64,000 bases of DNA from Verrucomicrobiota bacterium (GTDB lineage Bacteria > Verrucomicrobiota > Verrucomicrobiia > Limisphaerales > CAIMTB01). This document shows, one piece after another, positions 1 to 9,471 of the stretch (its first letter is position 1; each line of letters begins with the position of its first letter). The stretch spans positions 1-64,000 of the forward strand of contig CAUJJW010000364.1 in assembly GCA_963205105.1 (NCBI GenBank). Direction: 5' to 3'. Both the position numbers and the translations under genes were made by a program. Under the pieces are notes generated by a model. The model searched no databases. It was not told the DNA's origin and saw only the letters and a list, made by a program, of their open reading frames with translations.

Positions 1-113
1 TTCCGGGGGGCGAGACGCCCGCCGCTACGAACGACGGGTTCGAGAGAAGATGAAAATCGCCGGACCCCGCGGAGGGCCCGGCGTTAGGTTTCGTTCAAGG
101 AATCGGCCGGACC
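1..113. repeat. Non-coding start of window with dispersed GC-rich repeat
   Basis: No gene is seen. Positions 2-29 hold a short palindromic motif, consensus GGGGCGRGACGCCCGCCGCTA, which recurs near 13322-13375 and 47590-47615 and on the opposite strand near 35075-35105. This makes it an interspersed repeat. It lies downstream of the sulfatase stop codon. Confidence 0.5.
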
Positions 114-1673
114 TCAGTTACCGCCGCCGTGCGGCTTGGTCACCATTTCCATCACGCGATCCAGGTTGAAGCTGCCAGGCTTCTGGCGCGGGGGAAATTC
201 CTTGAAACTCTGGAGCCAGTTGCCCACGTAGCCCGCCGCCGGTGCGATCAGAAACATGTGCTCGGCAAACCAGCGGTTGTAATCCATGCCTTCCTCGAAG
301 GCCCGCTCGAAGGGATCCATGCGCAGGTTGGTCAGCATCGGCGCGCGCAAGGCTTCGAAGGGTTCCATCCACACGTGCAGTCCATGCGCATTCTGGCGCA
401 GAAATGTGGCCTTCCAGGGACCATAGCGCAGGGCCGCCACGCTGCCGTCGTCGGTCCAGTAAATGAACTCCTTGCGCGGCCATTCGCCTTCGCCTTTCAG
501 AGCGGGCATCAAGTTGTAGCCGTCGAGGTGAACCTTGTAGGTGGCATTGCCAATCTTGCGGCCCTTGAGCAGATCCTCCTTCACCGTCGTGTCACCCGCG
601 GCGGCGAGCAGGGTGGGCACCATGTCCTCGTGCGCACCGATGTCATTGATGATGGTTCCCGGCTTGATCACGCCCGGCCAACGAATGACGCAGGGCACCC
701 GGTAACCGCCCTCCCATTGGGTGTTCTTCTCACCGCGAAACATCGTGGAACCGCCATCGGGCCAGCTCATGAATTCCGCGCCATTGTCGGTCGAATACAT
801 CACGATGGTGTTCTCTTCGAGACCGAGCTGCTTGAGCTTGGCGAGCACCTGCCCGACGTGGCCGTCGTGTTCCACCATGCCGTCCGCGTAAATGCCCAAC
901 CCCGTCTTGCCTTCGGACTCCTTCTTCAAATGGGTGAAGATGTGCATGCGGGTGGAGTTCCACCACAGCAGGAACGGCTTGTCCGCGCTCTTGGCGCGCT
1001 CCATGAAGTCCAGCGCCTTGACCGTGACTTCCTCGTCAATGGTCTCCATGCGCTTCCGGGTCAGCGGCCCGGTGTCGGTGATCCGGCCATCCGCGAAGCT
1101 GTGAATGACACCGCGGGGTCCGAACCGTTTCTTGAAGGCCGGGTCCTTGGGATAGTCCGGGTGCTCGGGTTCCTCCTCGGCATTCAGGTGGTAAAGATTG
1201 CCAAAGAATTCATCGAATCCGTGCGCCGTCGGCAGCATCTCGTCGCGGTCGCCGAGGTGGTTCTTGCCGAACTGACCCGTCATGTACCCCAGCGGCTTGA
1301 GCAGGGTGGCGATGGTGGGGTCTTCCTTCTTCATGCCTTCAGGGGCACCCGGCAGCCCGACCTTGGTCAGGCCAGTGCGGATCGGGGATTGGCCGGTCAC
1401 GAAGGCAGCCCGCCCGGCGGTGCAGCTCTGCTGTCCGTACCAGTCGGTGAACATCGCGCCTTCGCGGCCGATGCGGTCGATGTTGGGCGTCTTGTATCCC
1501 ATCATCCCGTGGTTGTAGGCGCTGACATTGAACTGGCCAATGTCGTCGCCCCAGATGATGAGGATGTTGGGTTTTTTGTCCGCTGCGTGGGACGGGACCA
1601 CGGCGCCGAAAAGGGCCAGGCCCGCCGCCAGCAGCGACAGAGCACGTTGATGGAATGATGGGGTTGGAGTCAT
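114..1673 (-). CDS. Secreted type I sulfatase (short arylsulfatase subfamily)
   Basis: A 519-residue sulfatase with a signal peptide over about residues 1-30, so it is exported. The sulfatase core starts at PNILIIWGDD (35-44), whose Asp43/Asp44 are candidate Ca-binding residues. The formylglycine motif is C-T-A-G-R at 84-88, the Cys-type signature that needs maturation by a formylglycine-generating enzyme; none is seen in the window. It hydrolyses sulfate esters, but the substrate cannot be read from sequence. It is closely similar in length and motifs to the sulfatase at 24811, so the two are paralogues. It lies 49 bp downstream of the DUF2950 gene on the same strand and may be the last gene of that transcript. 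Confidence 0.93.
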   Translation of the reverse strand: MTPTPSFHQRALSLLAAGLALFGAVVPSHAADKKPNILIIWGDDIGQFNVSAYNHGMMGYKTPNIDRIGREGAMFTDWYGQQSCTAGRAAFVTGQSPIRTGLTKVGLPGAPEGMKKEDPTIATLLKPLGYMTGQFGKNHLGDRDEMLPTAHGFDEFFGNLYHLNAEEEPEHPDYPKDPAFKKRFGPRGVIHSFADGRITDTGPLTRKRMETIDEEVTVKALDFMERAKSADKPFLLWWNSTRMHIFTHLKKESEGKTGLGIYADGMVEHDGHVGQVLAKLKQLGLEENTIVMYSTDNGAEFMSWPDGGSTMFRGEKNTQWEGGYRVPCVIRWPGVIKPGTIINDIGAHEDMVPTLLAAAGDTTVKEDLLKGRKIGNATYKVHLDGYNLMPALKGEGEWPRKEFIYWTDDGSVAALRYGPWKATFLRQNAHGLHVWMEPFEALRAPMLTNLRMDPFERAFEEGMDYNRWFAEHMFLIAPAAGYVGNWLQSFKEFPPRQKPGSFNLDRVMEMVTKPHGGGN

Positions 1674-1722
1674 GTTGGATGGTGGGTTGTGAACGATGGA
1701 ATGGATGTTCCAGAGCCATGCG

Positions 1723-2667
1723 TCAGTCCGGCGAAACCGTCCAACCGGAGTCTGGATTGTAGGCCTGGATGCTTCTGGCGAGCTTGGTGGTTCGGGGACC
1801 CAGATCCTTCTGATAGACGCGCCCCTGTTGATTCACGATGAAGGTCATGATGCCGGTTTCACCGTAGCCGGCAGGCCAAGCCAGCATGGCGAAGCCTCCG
1901 ATCATGTTCCCGTTGATCACATAACCGTGTTTTCCGCCGGGCGCGTTCGGCCCCTGACGCAATAGCGGCTTGAACAGATAGCCGTGGAGCGGCCTGGGCC
2001 CCGACGTTTCCCCGGTGCTCTTTCGGTATCCTTCAGCCTGCGCCGCGGCCACCAGAGGACCCAGCGGACTGATCTCACCGTCGGTTTGAGGGGACCAGTA
2101 GAGCCCATCCTTGGTGCCCGGAGTGCTGAGGACGTTCTGCGCGAACTCCAAAACCTCATCCTGGTCCCGATCCCGGCTGGCGTACTCCCGTTGCGCCAGA
2201 ACATAGGCCCGCAGAACCTCGATGGTCTCCAGTTCATTGGCGCCAATCCTGCGGTTCAGCAGTTCGTCCGCGCCCGCCGCCGTGTCAAAAACCCAGGAGC
2301 CGTCCTTTTCAACGATCGGCACCGGGAAAGGCCACGCCTCATGCCCAATCTCCAGGGTCTGGCGGCTGGCCGACTCACGCACCAACCGATTCGCTTCGGC
2401 AAAACGATTCACGAAGGAAGAGAACTCATTCTCCGCCTGGACGACGTCCGGATTCACCAGGACGTCCGTCGCCGGTCCGAAGATGGCGCGTAGTTCCGTT
2501 CGGTTGGTGGTTGCCAAGGCACTGGTGAGGGCGGCCACCGCAGCCTCCGCCGAGGTAAAGGCTCTCCCAGTCTCGGCGGCGCCGGTGTTCCATGCCAAGA
2601 GCATGGACAGGGCGACGCCCATCAGGCCGCTGACATTCCGGGACGGTCGCAGATAACGCATCTTCAT
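1723..2667 (-). CDS. DUF2950 family secreted protein
   Basis: A 314-residue protein with an N-terminal signal peptide (hydrophobic about 14-30, cleavage near GAAETG). The body matches the DUF2950 family as I know it: an N-terminal helical part containing NPDVVQAENEF, a central DGLYW segment, and a conserved C-terminal half with the GYLFK, GYVINGNMIGGFAMLAWPA and TFIVNQ blocks. The family's function is unknown; it is thought to be periplasmic or outer-membrane associated. It sits 37 bp after the DUF3300 gene, a pairing that recurs in many bacteria and supports both calls. The start may instead be Met3. Confidence 0.85.
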   Translation of the reverse strand: MKMRYLRPSRNVSGLMGVALSMLLAWNTGAAETGRAFTSAEAAVAALTSALATTNRTELRAIFGPATDVLVNPDVVQAENEFSSFVNRFAEANRLVRESASRQTLEIGHEAWPFPVPIVEKDGSWVFDTAAGADELLNRRIGANELETIEVLRAYVLAQREYASRDRDQDEVLEFAQNVLSTPGTKDGLYWSPQTDGEISPLGPLVAAAQAEGYRKSTGETSGPRPLHGYLFKPLLRQGPNAPGGKHGYVINGNMIGGFAMLAWPAGYGETGIMTFIVNQQGRVYQKDLGPRTTKLARSIQAYNPDSGWTVSPD

Positions 2668-2704
2668 GGGAAATAGTGGTCGGAAGGTTGTGGAAGTCTC
2701 GTGG

Positions 2705-3901
2705 TTACCGCCGGCGTCCCCCAGCCCCGCCCCCGCCTCGACTCATCGCTCCGCGATGGCTGGATTGCCTCGCCCCGGCCCCCCCGCCTCCGCTTCCGAA
2801 GGCGCTCGTATGGGATCCTCCGGAGGCAGGCGCTGCCGTCGCGCGACCGCTGGAGGGACTGGGACTCGGCCGACCGGCCGCCGGCGTCGTGGCCGGTCTC
2901 GGGGCGGCGGATGAAGCCACAGGAGATGGCCTGGCCGCTGGAGCGGCACTGGTTGCCGCAGAACTCCACCCTCGCGATTGCGCCGTGTTGGCGGAGGGCT
3001 TGGCGGTCATCGCCCCCGAAGTGCTCATGCGATTCGAGTCCGGCTGCCACTTCTGGGCCGTCGTGGTCGATCGGTTGATGTTATTAACGTTTACGTTGTT
3101 GTTGTTGATGTTGACGTTTCGATTGATGTCGATGTCGACATCCCCGTGGTACCCTCCCCCGCCACCCCACACGGCAACACCATGGTGTCCCACGTAAATG
3201 CCCCCGCCATGCCAGTCGCACGTGTTGTTAGCAATGATCGCCCCCACCGCCACGCCGACGGCGAACGTGATCACGGGCGGCGGCCCCACATAAACCGGCG
3301 GAGGGTAGTAGATGGTCGGCGGGTAGGTCGGGACGTACACCACCTGCGGATTCGCCGGCTGAATCTGGACGACCGTGTTGGTCACCACGACAACCTTCGT
3401 CTCGATGGTCTTTTCGATGATGGTGTTGGTGACCACGATCACCTGCTGCGGGGTGGTCTTGAGAACCCCGGCTGAGTTGGCCTTGGCACGCAGCATCTGG
3501 ATGGTGTCCATCAACTCCTTGGGCTGCTGTACGAACGCCTGCCCCAGACTCATCGTCCAGGTGAGGTCCTCGTTCATCTTCCGGATCATGTCCGGAAACT
3601 TGGCCACGGCCTTCACGTTCTCGTCCCAGGGCTGCTCATCGACTTTGGCGATATTGTTCGTGTCCTGGATGAACCGGGCCGCCTGCACGATCTCCAGGGG
3701 ATACACCGACGCCGGCAAAACAATGGCGATCAAGGGATCTGGATGAAGGGCGATGGGCGCCACCAGCTTTTCCAGGTCCGCGGCGCTGGCCTGGGGGGGA
3801 GCCGAAGGAGGCGGGGCCGCTCCGGTCGACTGAGCGCGGACACCCAACCCAAGGGTGAGGCCCAGTGCGACCATCAAAAGCCGGAAGATCATCGTGTTCA
3901 T
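2705..3901 (-). CDS. DUF3300 family secreted protein with low-complexity tail
   Basis: I use the start at 3901 (MNTMIFRLL), which puts a clean signal peptide at the N-terminus; a longer reading frame upstream to 3997 has no signal-like start. The DUF3300 core begins with LEKLVAPIALHPDPLIAIVL and continues through the family's 'QAARFI' and 'PQVVYVPTYPP' regions. A hydrophobic segment (ITFAVGVAVGAII) follows, then an Asn/Val/Asp-rich stretch (nt about 3080-3135) typical of the family. The C-terminal third is Ser/Ala/Pro then Gly/Arg rich and probably disordered. Function is unknown. It is first in a likely operon with DUF2950 and the sulfatase. Confidence 0.85.
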   Translation of the reverse strand: MNTMIFRLLMVALGLTLGLGVRAQSTGAAPPPSAPPQASAADLEKLVAPIALHPDPLIAIVLPASVYPLEIVQAARFIQDTNNIAKVDEQPWDENVKAVAKFPDMIRKMNEDLTWTMSLGQAFVQQPKELMDTIQMLRAKANSAGVLKTTPQQVIVVTNTIIEKTIETKVVVVTNTVVQIQPANPQVVYVPTYPPTIYYPPPVYVGPPPVITFAVGVAVGAIIANNTCDWHGGGIYVGHHGVAVWGGGGGYHGDVDIDINRNVNINNNNVNVNNINRSTTTAQKWQPDSNRMSTSGAMTAKPSANTAQSRGWSSAATSAAPAARPSPVASSAAPRPATTPAAGRPSPSPSSGRATAAPASGGSHTSAFGSGGGGAGARQSSHRGAMSRGGGGAGGRRR

Positions 3902-4386
3902 AATGGTTCTGTAGCCCCAAATCCTGGGACCCTCGTGGCAACGTGAATGGGCAGTTGAGGCAGTGCCGAGAATCAAGCGATGGGCCCGAAGAAGCATCCT
4001 CGGGATTCGCTAATCGTGCGACGGAGGGTGAGGCATCGCCGCGACTTTGTCATGCCGCCATTTCAAGCTCGTGGGCCGCGGGGCTTATCTCCGTCTTGAG
4101 AATGGGAGATCCAAGCATCGGAGGGTTTTGGACAGGATTCACAGGATGAACAGGATTCACAGGATTCACAGGATTCACAGGATTCACAGGATTCACAGGA
4201 TTCACAGGATTCACAGGATTCACAGGATGAACAGGATGCTGAGCGGAACGATTCAGATGAAATCCATGGAGTTCACGCCAAGACGCCAGGACCTCGAATC
4301 GCCAACCCAAAGCGGATCCATCTGCGACTGGACGCCCCGGTGTTGCGACCCGTAATCATACCCGGCCCTCGATCCCGGGCGTCCCC
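3902..4386. other. 485-bp intergenic region dominated by a repeat
   Basis: No credible gene is seen. The open frames here arise from the 9-bp tandem repeat at 4132-4239, which keeps frames open on both strands (HRIHRI and NPVNPV translations). It separates the divergent DUF3300 and DevB-like genes and should hold promoters for both, but I could not identify convincing -35/-10 pairs. Confidence 0.6.
4132..4239 (+). repeat. 12 x 9-bp tandem repeat (ACAGGATTC) within a dispersed element
   Basis: Twelve consecutive 9-bp units can be read from 4132 to 4239. Nine are exactly ACAGGATTC; units 2 and 11 end in GA (ACAGGATGA) and the last ends in GC. The left flank (about 4085-4131, containing ATCCAAGCATCGGAGGG) and the right flank (AGCGGAACG near 4243-4251) are shared with the inverted copy at 20550-20660, where only about three units are present. 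Confidence 0.95.
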
Positions 4387-5385
4387 ATGAACACAACCCG
4401 TTTTCATGCTACGCGGCGGCGGATGGCGACCGGACTTCTGTTGTGTCTGTTCGCCTCGGCAACCGCAGCCGCCAACGATTCTGTCGCGATGGCCCTGGGG
4501 AAGATCCGGCCTCAGGGAGGGGTGGTTCGAGTCGCCGCCCCGTTCTCGCTCCAAGGCCCTTCGCTCGTCGCCGAACTGGGTGTCGAGGCCGGAGACCAGG
4601 TCGAACGCGGCCAACTTCTCGCCCGCACCCACATGCATCGAGCCGCCGAGGCCGCGGTGAACCAAGCCGCTTCGGCGGTCGCCGTCAGTCAAGCTCGGCT
4701 GGCCATCGTGGAAAGCGGCCTCAAGCCCGCCGAAGTCGCTGCCCTCGCCGCCGAGGCGGCTCGCGAGCGCTCGGACATGGCGGAAGCGGCTCTGCTCTTG
4801 GGCCGCGCCCAGCGTCTGCGCGCGGAGAACACCATTTCCGCCCAGGAACTTGAAAACGCCCAAACCCGCTGGCAATCGGCCTCCAACCGCGTCTCCGCCG
4901 CAACCCAGCGGCTCGCGGCAGGCGCGGAAGTGCGGGCCGTGGATGTCGACCTCGCCCGGGCGGAGGTCGCCGCCGCGGAAGCCCTGACGGAACGCGCGCG
5001 TCGGGAACTGGAACAAACCGAGATTCGCGCACCGTTCGACGGTGAGGTCATCGACATCCACGCCTTCCCCGGAGAGGTCGCCTCCGCCGGGCTTCTCGAT
5101 CTTGGACGTACCCGCACGATGGAAGTGCTGGCCGAGGTTTACGAATCGGACATCCGAAAGGTGAAGCTCCAGCAGAAGGCGGAGGTCCGCGGTGACGCCC
5201 TGGTCCATCCAATGCAAGCCCGGGTCATCGCCATCGGACGCCAGGTGAAACCCAACCGGCTGATGAACCCGGATCCCGCCGCGTTCGCCGACAACCGGGT
5301 CATCGAAGTCACCTTGGAGCTGACGGACTCCGACCTGGCCGCCGGGCTTTCGGGAGCTTTGGTGAACGTTCGATTCCTACCGTGA
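4387..5385 (+). CDS. DevB/HlyD-type periplasmic adaptor of an ABC exporter
   Basis: A 332-residue membrane-fusion protein. An N-terminal hydrophobic segment (about 13-28) acts as signal or anchor. A short lipoyl-like half follows (about 40-75, GDQVERGQLLART), then a long Ala/Glu-rich coiled-coil hairpin (about 76-185), then a beta-barrel part with the family-typical EIRAPFDGEVIDI (about 212-225). It would link the inner-membrane permease to an outer-membrane channel; no TolC homologue is in the window. Its stop overlaps the start of the permease by 3 bp (GTGA), so the two are translationally coupled. With the next two genes it forms a DevBCA-like exporter; the substrate is unknown. Confidence 0.85.
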   Translation: MNTTRFHATRRRMATGLLLCLFASATAAANDSVAMALGKIRPQGGVVRVAAPFSLQGPSLVAELGVEAGDQVERGQLLARTHMHRAAEAAVNQAASAVAVSQARLAIVESGLKPAEVAALAAEAARERSDMAEAALLLGRAQRLRAENTISAQELENAQTRWQSASNRVSAATQRLAAGAEVRAVDVDLARAEVAAAEALTERARRELEQTEIRAPFDGEVIDIHAFPGEVASAGLLDLGRTRTMEVLAEVYESDIRKVKLQQKAEVRGDALVHPMQARVIAIGRQVKPNRLMNPDPAAFADNRVIEVTLELTDSDLAAGLSGALVNVRFLP

Positions 5386-6575
5386 TCCTTCCATCCGTCT
5401 CCCAGGTGCTTCACGGCATCCGCCCTTCCGGCGTTCCGCTGGCCTGGCGTCAGTTGCTGGCGCGACCGCTCCGCTTCGCGGCCGCCGTCTCCGGAATCGC
5501 GTTTGCCTCGCTCATGATGCTGATGCAACTCGGCTTCCGCGATGCCCTCTACGACAGCGTTTGCCTCTTCCATCAAGCCCTCGATGGCGACCTCGTCCTG
5601 ATCAGCCGCGACTACGATTACCTCGCCGATCCACGCACGCTTCCACGCCGACGACTGACCCAGGCCCTCGCGGTGCCTGGCGTCCAGGACGCCGGAGCCT
5701 TCGCCCTGGCACTGGCCCCCTGGAAAAACCCCGACACGCTCCATGACCGCACCATTTTCGTCATCGCCTTCGAACCGGACGGGCCTGGGTTGAAGTTGGA
5801 AGGACTGGAACCTCTTCGCGATGCGCTGAAGCTGGAAAACCGCGTCCTCTTTGACAGCGCGTCCAGACCCGAGTTCGGCAGCGTCATGGACCGACTGGGC
5901 CGGGGTGAGGACCTGAGCACCGAACTCGCCAGACGCCGAGTCCAGGTCGCTGGCGCGGTCCGGATGGGAACGTCCTTCGCCGCGGACGGGAATCTGGTCA
6001 TGGGCATGCCCGCCTACCGTCGACTGTTCCCGGAACGCCCGCCGGGCAGCGTGAACCTGGTCCTCCTGCAGCTTGAACCGGGCGCGGATCCCAAGGCGGT
6101 CCAGGTGAAACTGCGCCAAACCCTGCCCGACGACACCCGGGTCCTGACCCGCGCGGAACTCATGCGTGAGGAAGTCGATTACTGGGCACGCCGGACACCC
6201 ATCGGGTTCGTCATCACGGCAGGGCTTGTCGTGGGTTTCATCGTGGGCGCGGTCATCGTGTACCAGATCCTTTACACCGACCTCACCGATCACCTCCGGG
6301 AATACGCCGTGCTCAAGGCGACCGGCTGCTCCGACGCCTTCCTGCATGGCATCGTCTGGCAACAATCCGTCATCCTCGCCGTCGGCGGTTTCCTGCCCGC
6401 CACGCTTCTCGCCTGGGCCGTTCTCGCCCTCACGCGGGCCGCGACGTCGCTTCCCGCCGGCCTGAGCCTGGGAAAATCCGCCCTGGTCCTCACCCTCACC
6501 ACCGGCATGTGTGTGGTGGCGGGGACCTTTGCCCTTCGCGTCCTTCGGCAAGCCGACCCCGCCGAGGTCTTCTAG
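5382..6575 (+). CDS. DevC-type ABC transporter permease
   Basis: A 397-residue permease starting at a GTG that overlaps the stop of the adaptor gene. The N-terminus PLAWRQLLARPLRF leads into TM1 (about 30-50), a long periplasmic domain follows (about 55-265), and three TM segments (about 270-295, 320-345, 365-390) make up the FtsX-like C-terminal part. This MacB/FtsX-like topology (1 + 3 TM) and the sequence near TM1 match DevC of cyanobacterial DevBCA exporters. It works with the ATPase encoded 14 bp downstream. Confidence 0.85.
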   Translation: MILPSVSQVLHGIRPSGVPLAWRQLLARPLRFAAAVSGIAFASLMMLMQLGFRDALYDSVCLFHQALDGDLVLISRDYDYLADPRTLPRRRLTQALAVPGVQDAGAFALALAPWKNPDTLHDRTIFVIAFEPDGPGLKLEGLEPLRDALKLENRVLFDSASRPEFGSVMDRLGRGEDLSTELARRRVQVAGAVRMGTSFAADGNLVMGMPAYRRLFPERPPGSVNLVLLQLEPGADPKAVQVKLRQTLPDDTRVLTRAELMREEVDYWARRTPIGFVITAGLVVGFIVGAVIVYQILYTDLTDHLREYAVLKATGCSDAFLHGIVWQQSVILAVGGFLPATLLAWAVLALTRAATSLPAGLSLGKSALVLTLTTGMCVVAGTFALRVLRQADPAEVF

Positions 6576-6589
6576 ACCGGCGCCGTCCC

Positions 6590-7945
6590 ATGAAGCCTGC
6601 CCCCCTCCTGACCTTGCGCGACGTGCGCCATGGATTCGGAACGGGCTCCGCCCACAAGCAGGTGCTGCATGGCATCGACATGGACCTTTACCCCGGCGAG
6701 ATCGTCATCCTCACCGGACCGTCGGGGAGCGGAAAAACCACCCTGCTGACGCTCGGAGGCGCCTTGCGCACCGTCCAGGCCGGCCAGGTTTCCGCCTTCG
6801 GATTCGAACTGGCAGGCGCCTCGCCATCGACGCAGCTCGAGGTGCGCCGTCGGATTGGATTCATCTTCCAACAACCCAATTTGCTCGAGTCGCTGACAGC
6901 GGCTCAAAACGTCCAACTCGCCCTCGCCTGGAAGGGCCCGGTCCCACCCCAGGAAGCACGCCGCCTCGCACTCGATCAGCTCCGCGCCGTCGGCCTTGGG
7001 GATTTCGCTGAACGCCAACCTTCCCAGCTTTCCGGCGGCCAACGCCAGCGGGTCGCCATTGCTCGAGCTTTGGTCGTCCAACCGAAGCTGATCCTGGCGG
7101 ATGAACCCACCAGCGCTCTCGACCGCACCACCGGCAGGGAGATCGTCGACCTGCTTCAGCACCTCGCCCGTCGCGAGCAATGCGCGATCCTCCTGGTCAC
7201 CCACGATCACCGGATCCTCGACATCGCCGACCGCCACCTTGCGCTCGAGGACGGACGGCTGGTTTCCCTGGCCCGGGAAGCCTCCCTCCAAACCCATCAG
7301 GTGCTCGACGGACTGGCACGTGCCAGTCGAGCCAAGGATTTGACCCGGGAAATTGCGTCCCTCGACGAACCGCAGCTGTTCCAATTCCTCGCAGAATCCA
7401 CGGAGGAACTTGCGCAGTTGGGTCGGGGCATCGATGCCGCCCGCCAACACCTGGCGACCTCGCTGCTGGACCGCCTGTTGGTCGCCGCCACCGTCAAGGC
7501 TGGGCAATGGCTGGAAGCGGAGCGTGTCACCCTGTTCCTGGTCGACCAGCCCGCGCGCAAACTCCGGTCACGCGTGGCCCAGACGGATGGGCTCGGCATG
7601 CTCAGCATCGAAGTGAGTCTGGACGCTGGCATCGCCGGTCACGTGGCTCGGCACGGGGAGATTCTCAACCTCTCCGACGCCTACACCTCTCCCCTCTTCA
7701 ACCCCGAAGTGGACCAGCGCACCGGGTATCGCACCCGGAGCGTTCTTTGCGTCCCGCTGCGCGACGAAACGCACCGGGTCTTCGCCGTGGCCCAGGCCCT
7801 CAACAAGCAAGGCGGGGCCGCATTCTCCACTGAGGATGCGGATCGTTTCCAAACCCTGTTGCACCCCTTGGGAAGGCTGCTCCGACAGGTTCTTGAGACT
7901 GAGAAGACGCTGCACCCCATCTCATCGACTCCAACGTCCAAGTGA
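6590..7945 (+). CDS. DevA-type ABC ATPase fused to a C-terminal GAF domain
   Basis: The start is placed at ATG 6590 (MKPAPLLTL); the frame upstream reads through the permease gene. The 452-residue protein has a complete ABC ATPase: Walker [10 protein letters not shown] (43-51), Q-loop at QQPNLL (94-99), signature LSGGQ (147-151), Walker B LILADE (167-172) and switch His205. A linker and then a GAF domain (about 290-425) follow, recognised from its [10 protein letters not shown] strand, [14 protein letters not shown], a [13 protein letters not shown] block and a QALNKQGG segment. GAF domains bind small ligands or mediate dimerisation, so export may be allosterically controlled. The plain DevA family is only about 230 residues long, so the extension is real. 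Confidence 0.9.
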   Translation: MKPAPLLTLRDVRHGFGTGSAHKQVLHGIDMDLYPGEIVILTGPSGSGKTTLLTLGGALRTVQAGQVSAFGFELAGASPSTQLEVRRRIGFIFQQPNLLESLTAAQNVQLALAWKGPVPPQEARRLALDQLRAVGLGDFAERQPSQLSGGQRQRVAIARALVVQPKLILADEPTSALDRTTGREIVDLLQHLARREQCAILLVTHDHRILDIADRHLALEDGRLVSLAREASLQTHQVLDGLARASRAKDLTREIASLDEPQLFQFLAESTEELAQLGRGIDAARQHLATSLLDRLLVAATVKAGQWLEAERVTLFLVDQPARKLRSRVAQTDGLGMLSIEVSLDAGIAGHVARHGEILNLSDAYTSPLFNPEVDQRTGYRTRSVLCVPLRDETHRVFAVAQALNKQGGAAFSTEDADRFQTLLHPLGRLLRQVLETEKTLHPISSTPTSK

Positions 7946-8058
7946 GTGAGAGCAACTTCTTCCACCCATTGACGTCGCCGGGCAGCCACGTAGTGTCCCA
8001 TCCCGATTCCCAGACTGGCAGGGCATTCAGCCTCAACCCGACAACCCATTCTCCCCCC

Positions 8059-9351
8059 ATGCATCCTCCCCTCCTACGTCTCTTCCAACGTCCGCTCCGA
8101 ACCCTCGGTGCCCTCACCATCGCTTGGATGACAGGGTCGGCAGACGCCGGTGACTGGCCCCAATGGCGGGGACCAGCACGCGACGGAGTCTCCGCGGAGA
8201 CGGGGCTCTTGAAGGAATGGCCTGCCGGTGGACCACCGCTGGTGTGGCAAATCAACCATGCGGGATCGGGCTACTCCACACCTGCGGTTGTCGGCGATCG
8301 GATCTTCCTCCTGGGCAATGACGGGCTCGACGATGAATTCGTCCGATCCTTGGCCGCCCGCGATGGCAAACAGATCTGGAGCACGCGGCTTGGGAAGGTC
8401 GGAAACCCCAACCAGCAACCGAAGTTCCCCGCCGCACGATCGACACCCACCGTCGAGGGCGAGGTTCTCTACGCATTGGGTTCCGACGGCGATCTCGCCT
8501 GTCTCGAGTCCGCCACGGGCAAGGTGCGGTGGCAAAAGAGTCTGCGTGCGGATTTCGGCGGAAAGCCGGGCATCTGGGCCTATTCCGAGTCCCCGCTGGT
8601 GGACGGCGACCGACTGATCGTCACGCCCGGCGGTGCGGACGCCACGATGCTGGCTCTGGACAAGCGAACGGGCGGCGTGGTGTGGAAGCTGGCAGTACCG
8701 GGTGGCGAAGATGCGGCCTACTCCTCCGTGGTGACCGCGGAGGTGGGCGGTGTCCGCCAGTACGTTCAGATGCTTCACAAGGGACTGGTCGGGGTCGACG
8801 CCAAGTCGGGGCGCCTGCTGTGGCGGCACGACAAGACGACCAGCCGGTACAACGCGAACATCCCCACCCCGGTGGTTCACGGCGCTCAGGTCTATAGCGC
8901 AGGCGCCGGCACGGGTGGCGGGTTGGTCCAACTGAAATCCACGTCCTCCGGCGTCGATGCGGAGCCGGTTTATTTCTCCGCCAAACTCCCGACCGCCATT
9001 GGCGGAGCCGTGCGCGTCGGCGAACTTCTGTTCGGCACCACCGGCCAGGGCATGCTCTGCGCGGAGTTCGGCACGGGAACCCTCCGGTGGGAGGAACGAG
9101 CGTTGGGCGCCGCTTCCATCTGCCTGGCCGACGGTCGGTTGTACCTCAACGCCGAGAATGGAGAGGTTGGCCTCGTGGAGCCTTCCGGGGATGCGTACCG
9201 CGAAAAGGGGCGCTTCACCCCGCCGGGCCGTCCTGCCAGGAGTCAACCGATGGAGAAAGGCTGGGCGTATCCGGTGGTGGCGGACGGCCGGCTCTACCTT
9301 CGGGATCACGACCAACTGTGGTGTTACGACGTCCGCAGCAACCCGCGCTGA
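8059..9351 (+). CDS. Secreted PQQ-type beta-propeller protein
   Basis: I choose ATG 8059 because it gives a signal peptide (hydrophobic about 15-30) directly before the mature start GDWPQWRGP (31-39), the hallmark of planctomycete/verrucomicrobial outer-membrane PQQ-like propellers; the frame upstream overlaps the ATPase gene. The 430 residues hold repeats of the type 'LYALGSDGDLACLESATGKVRW' at regular spacing, each closing one propeller blade. Catalytic PQQ-dehydrogenase residues are not evident, so this is likelier a structural or binding protein than an alcohol dehydrogenase. It starts 113 bp downstream of the exporter genes on the same strand. Confidence 0.85.
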   Translation: MHPPLLRLFQRPLRTLGALTIAWMTGSADAGDWPQWRGPARDGVSAETGLLKEWPAGGPPLVWQINHAGSGYSTPAVVGDRIFLLGNDGLDDEFVRSLAARDGKQIWSTRLGKVGNPNQQPKFPAARSTPTVEGEVLYALGSDGDLACLESATGKVRWQKSLRADFGGKPGIWAYSESPLVDGDRLIVTPGGADATMLALDKRTGGVVWKLAVPGGEDAAYSSVVTAEVGGVRQYVQMLHKGLVGVDAKSGRLLWRHDKTTSRYNANIPTPVVHGAQVYSAGAGTGGGLVQLKSTSSGVDAEPVYFSAKLPTAIGGAVRVGELLFGTTGQGMLCAEFGTGTLRWEERALGAASICLADGRLYLNAENGEVGLVEPSGDAYREKGRFTPPGRPARSQPMEKGWAYPVVADGRLYLRDHDQLWCYDVRSNPR

Positions 9352-9471
9352 ATCCGCCAGGACGCAGCACCGGATGGATACACCCGCCGGTTCAGGCAGG
9401 TGGGCCCACCCCGGCGAGTCTCACGGAAACCCAGGAGGCAGGTCCGCCGCCTCCACCGAACAGGAACAAGG

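Noticed and set aside
83-89. Second attC end (GTTAGGT)
   Set aside because: No matching R'' or internal arms are found on its left side; a chance match.
129-1658. 509-codon open frame opposite the first sulfatase
   Set aside because: GC-rich antisense shadow of a gene with complete sulfatase motifs; no signal, domain or start support.
4047-4355. Small proteins rich in HRIHRI (plus strand) or NPVNPV (minus strand)
   Set aside because: They are translations of the 9-bp tandem repeat in all frames and have no start context or family.
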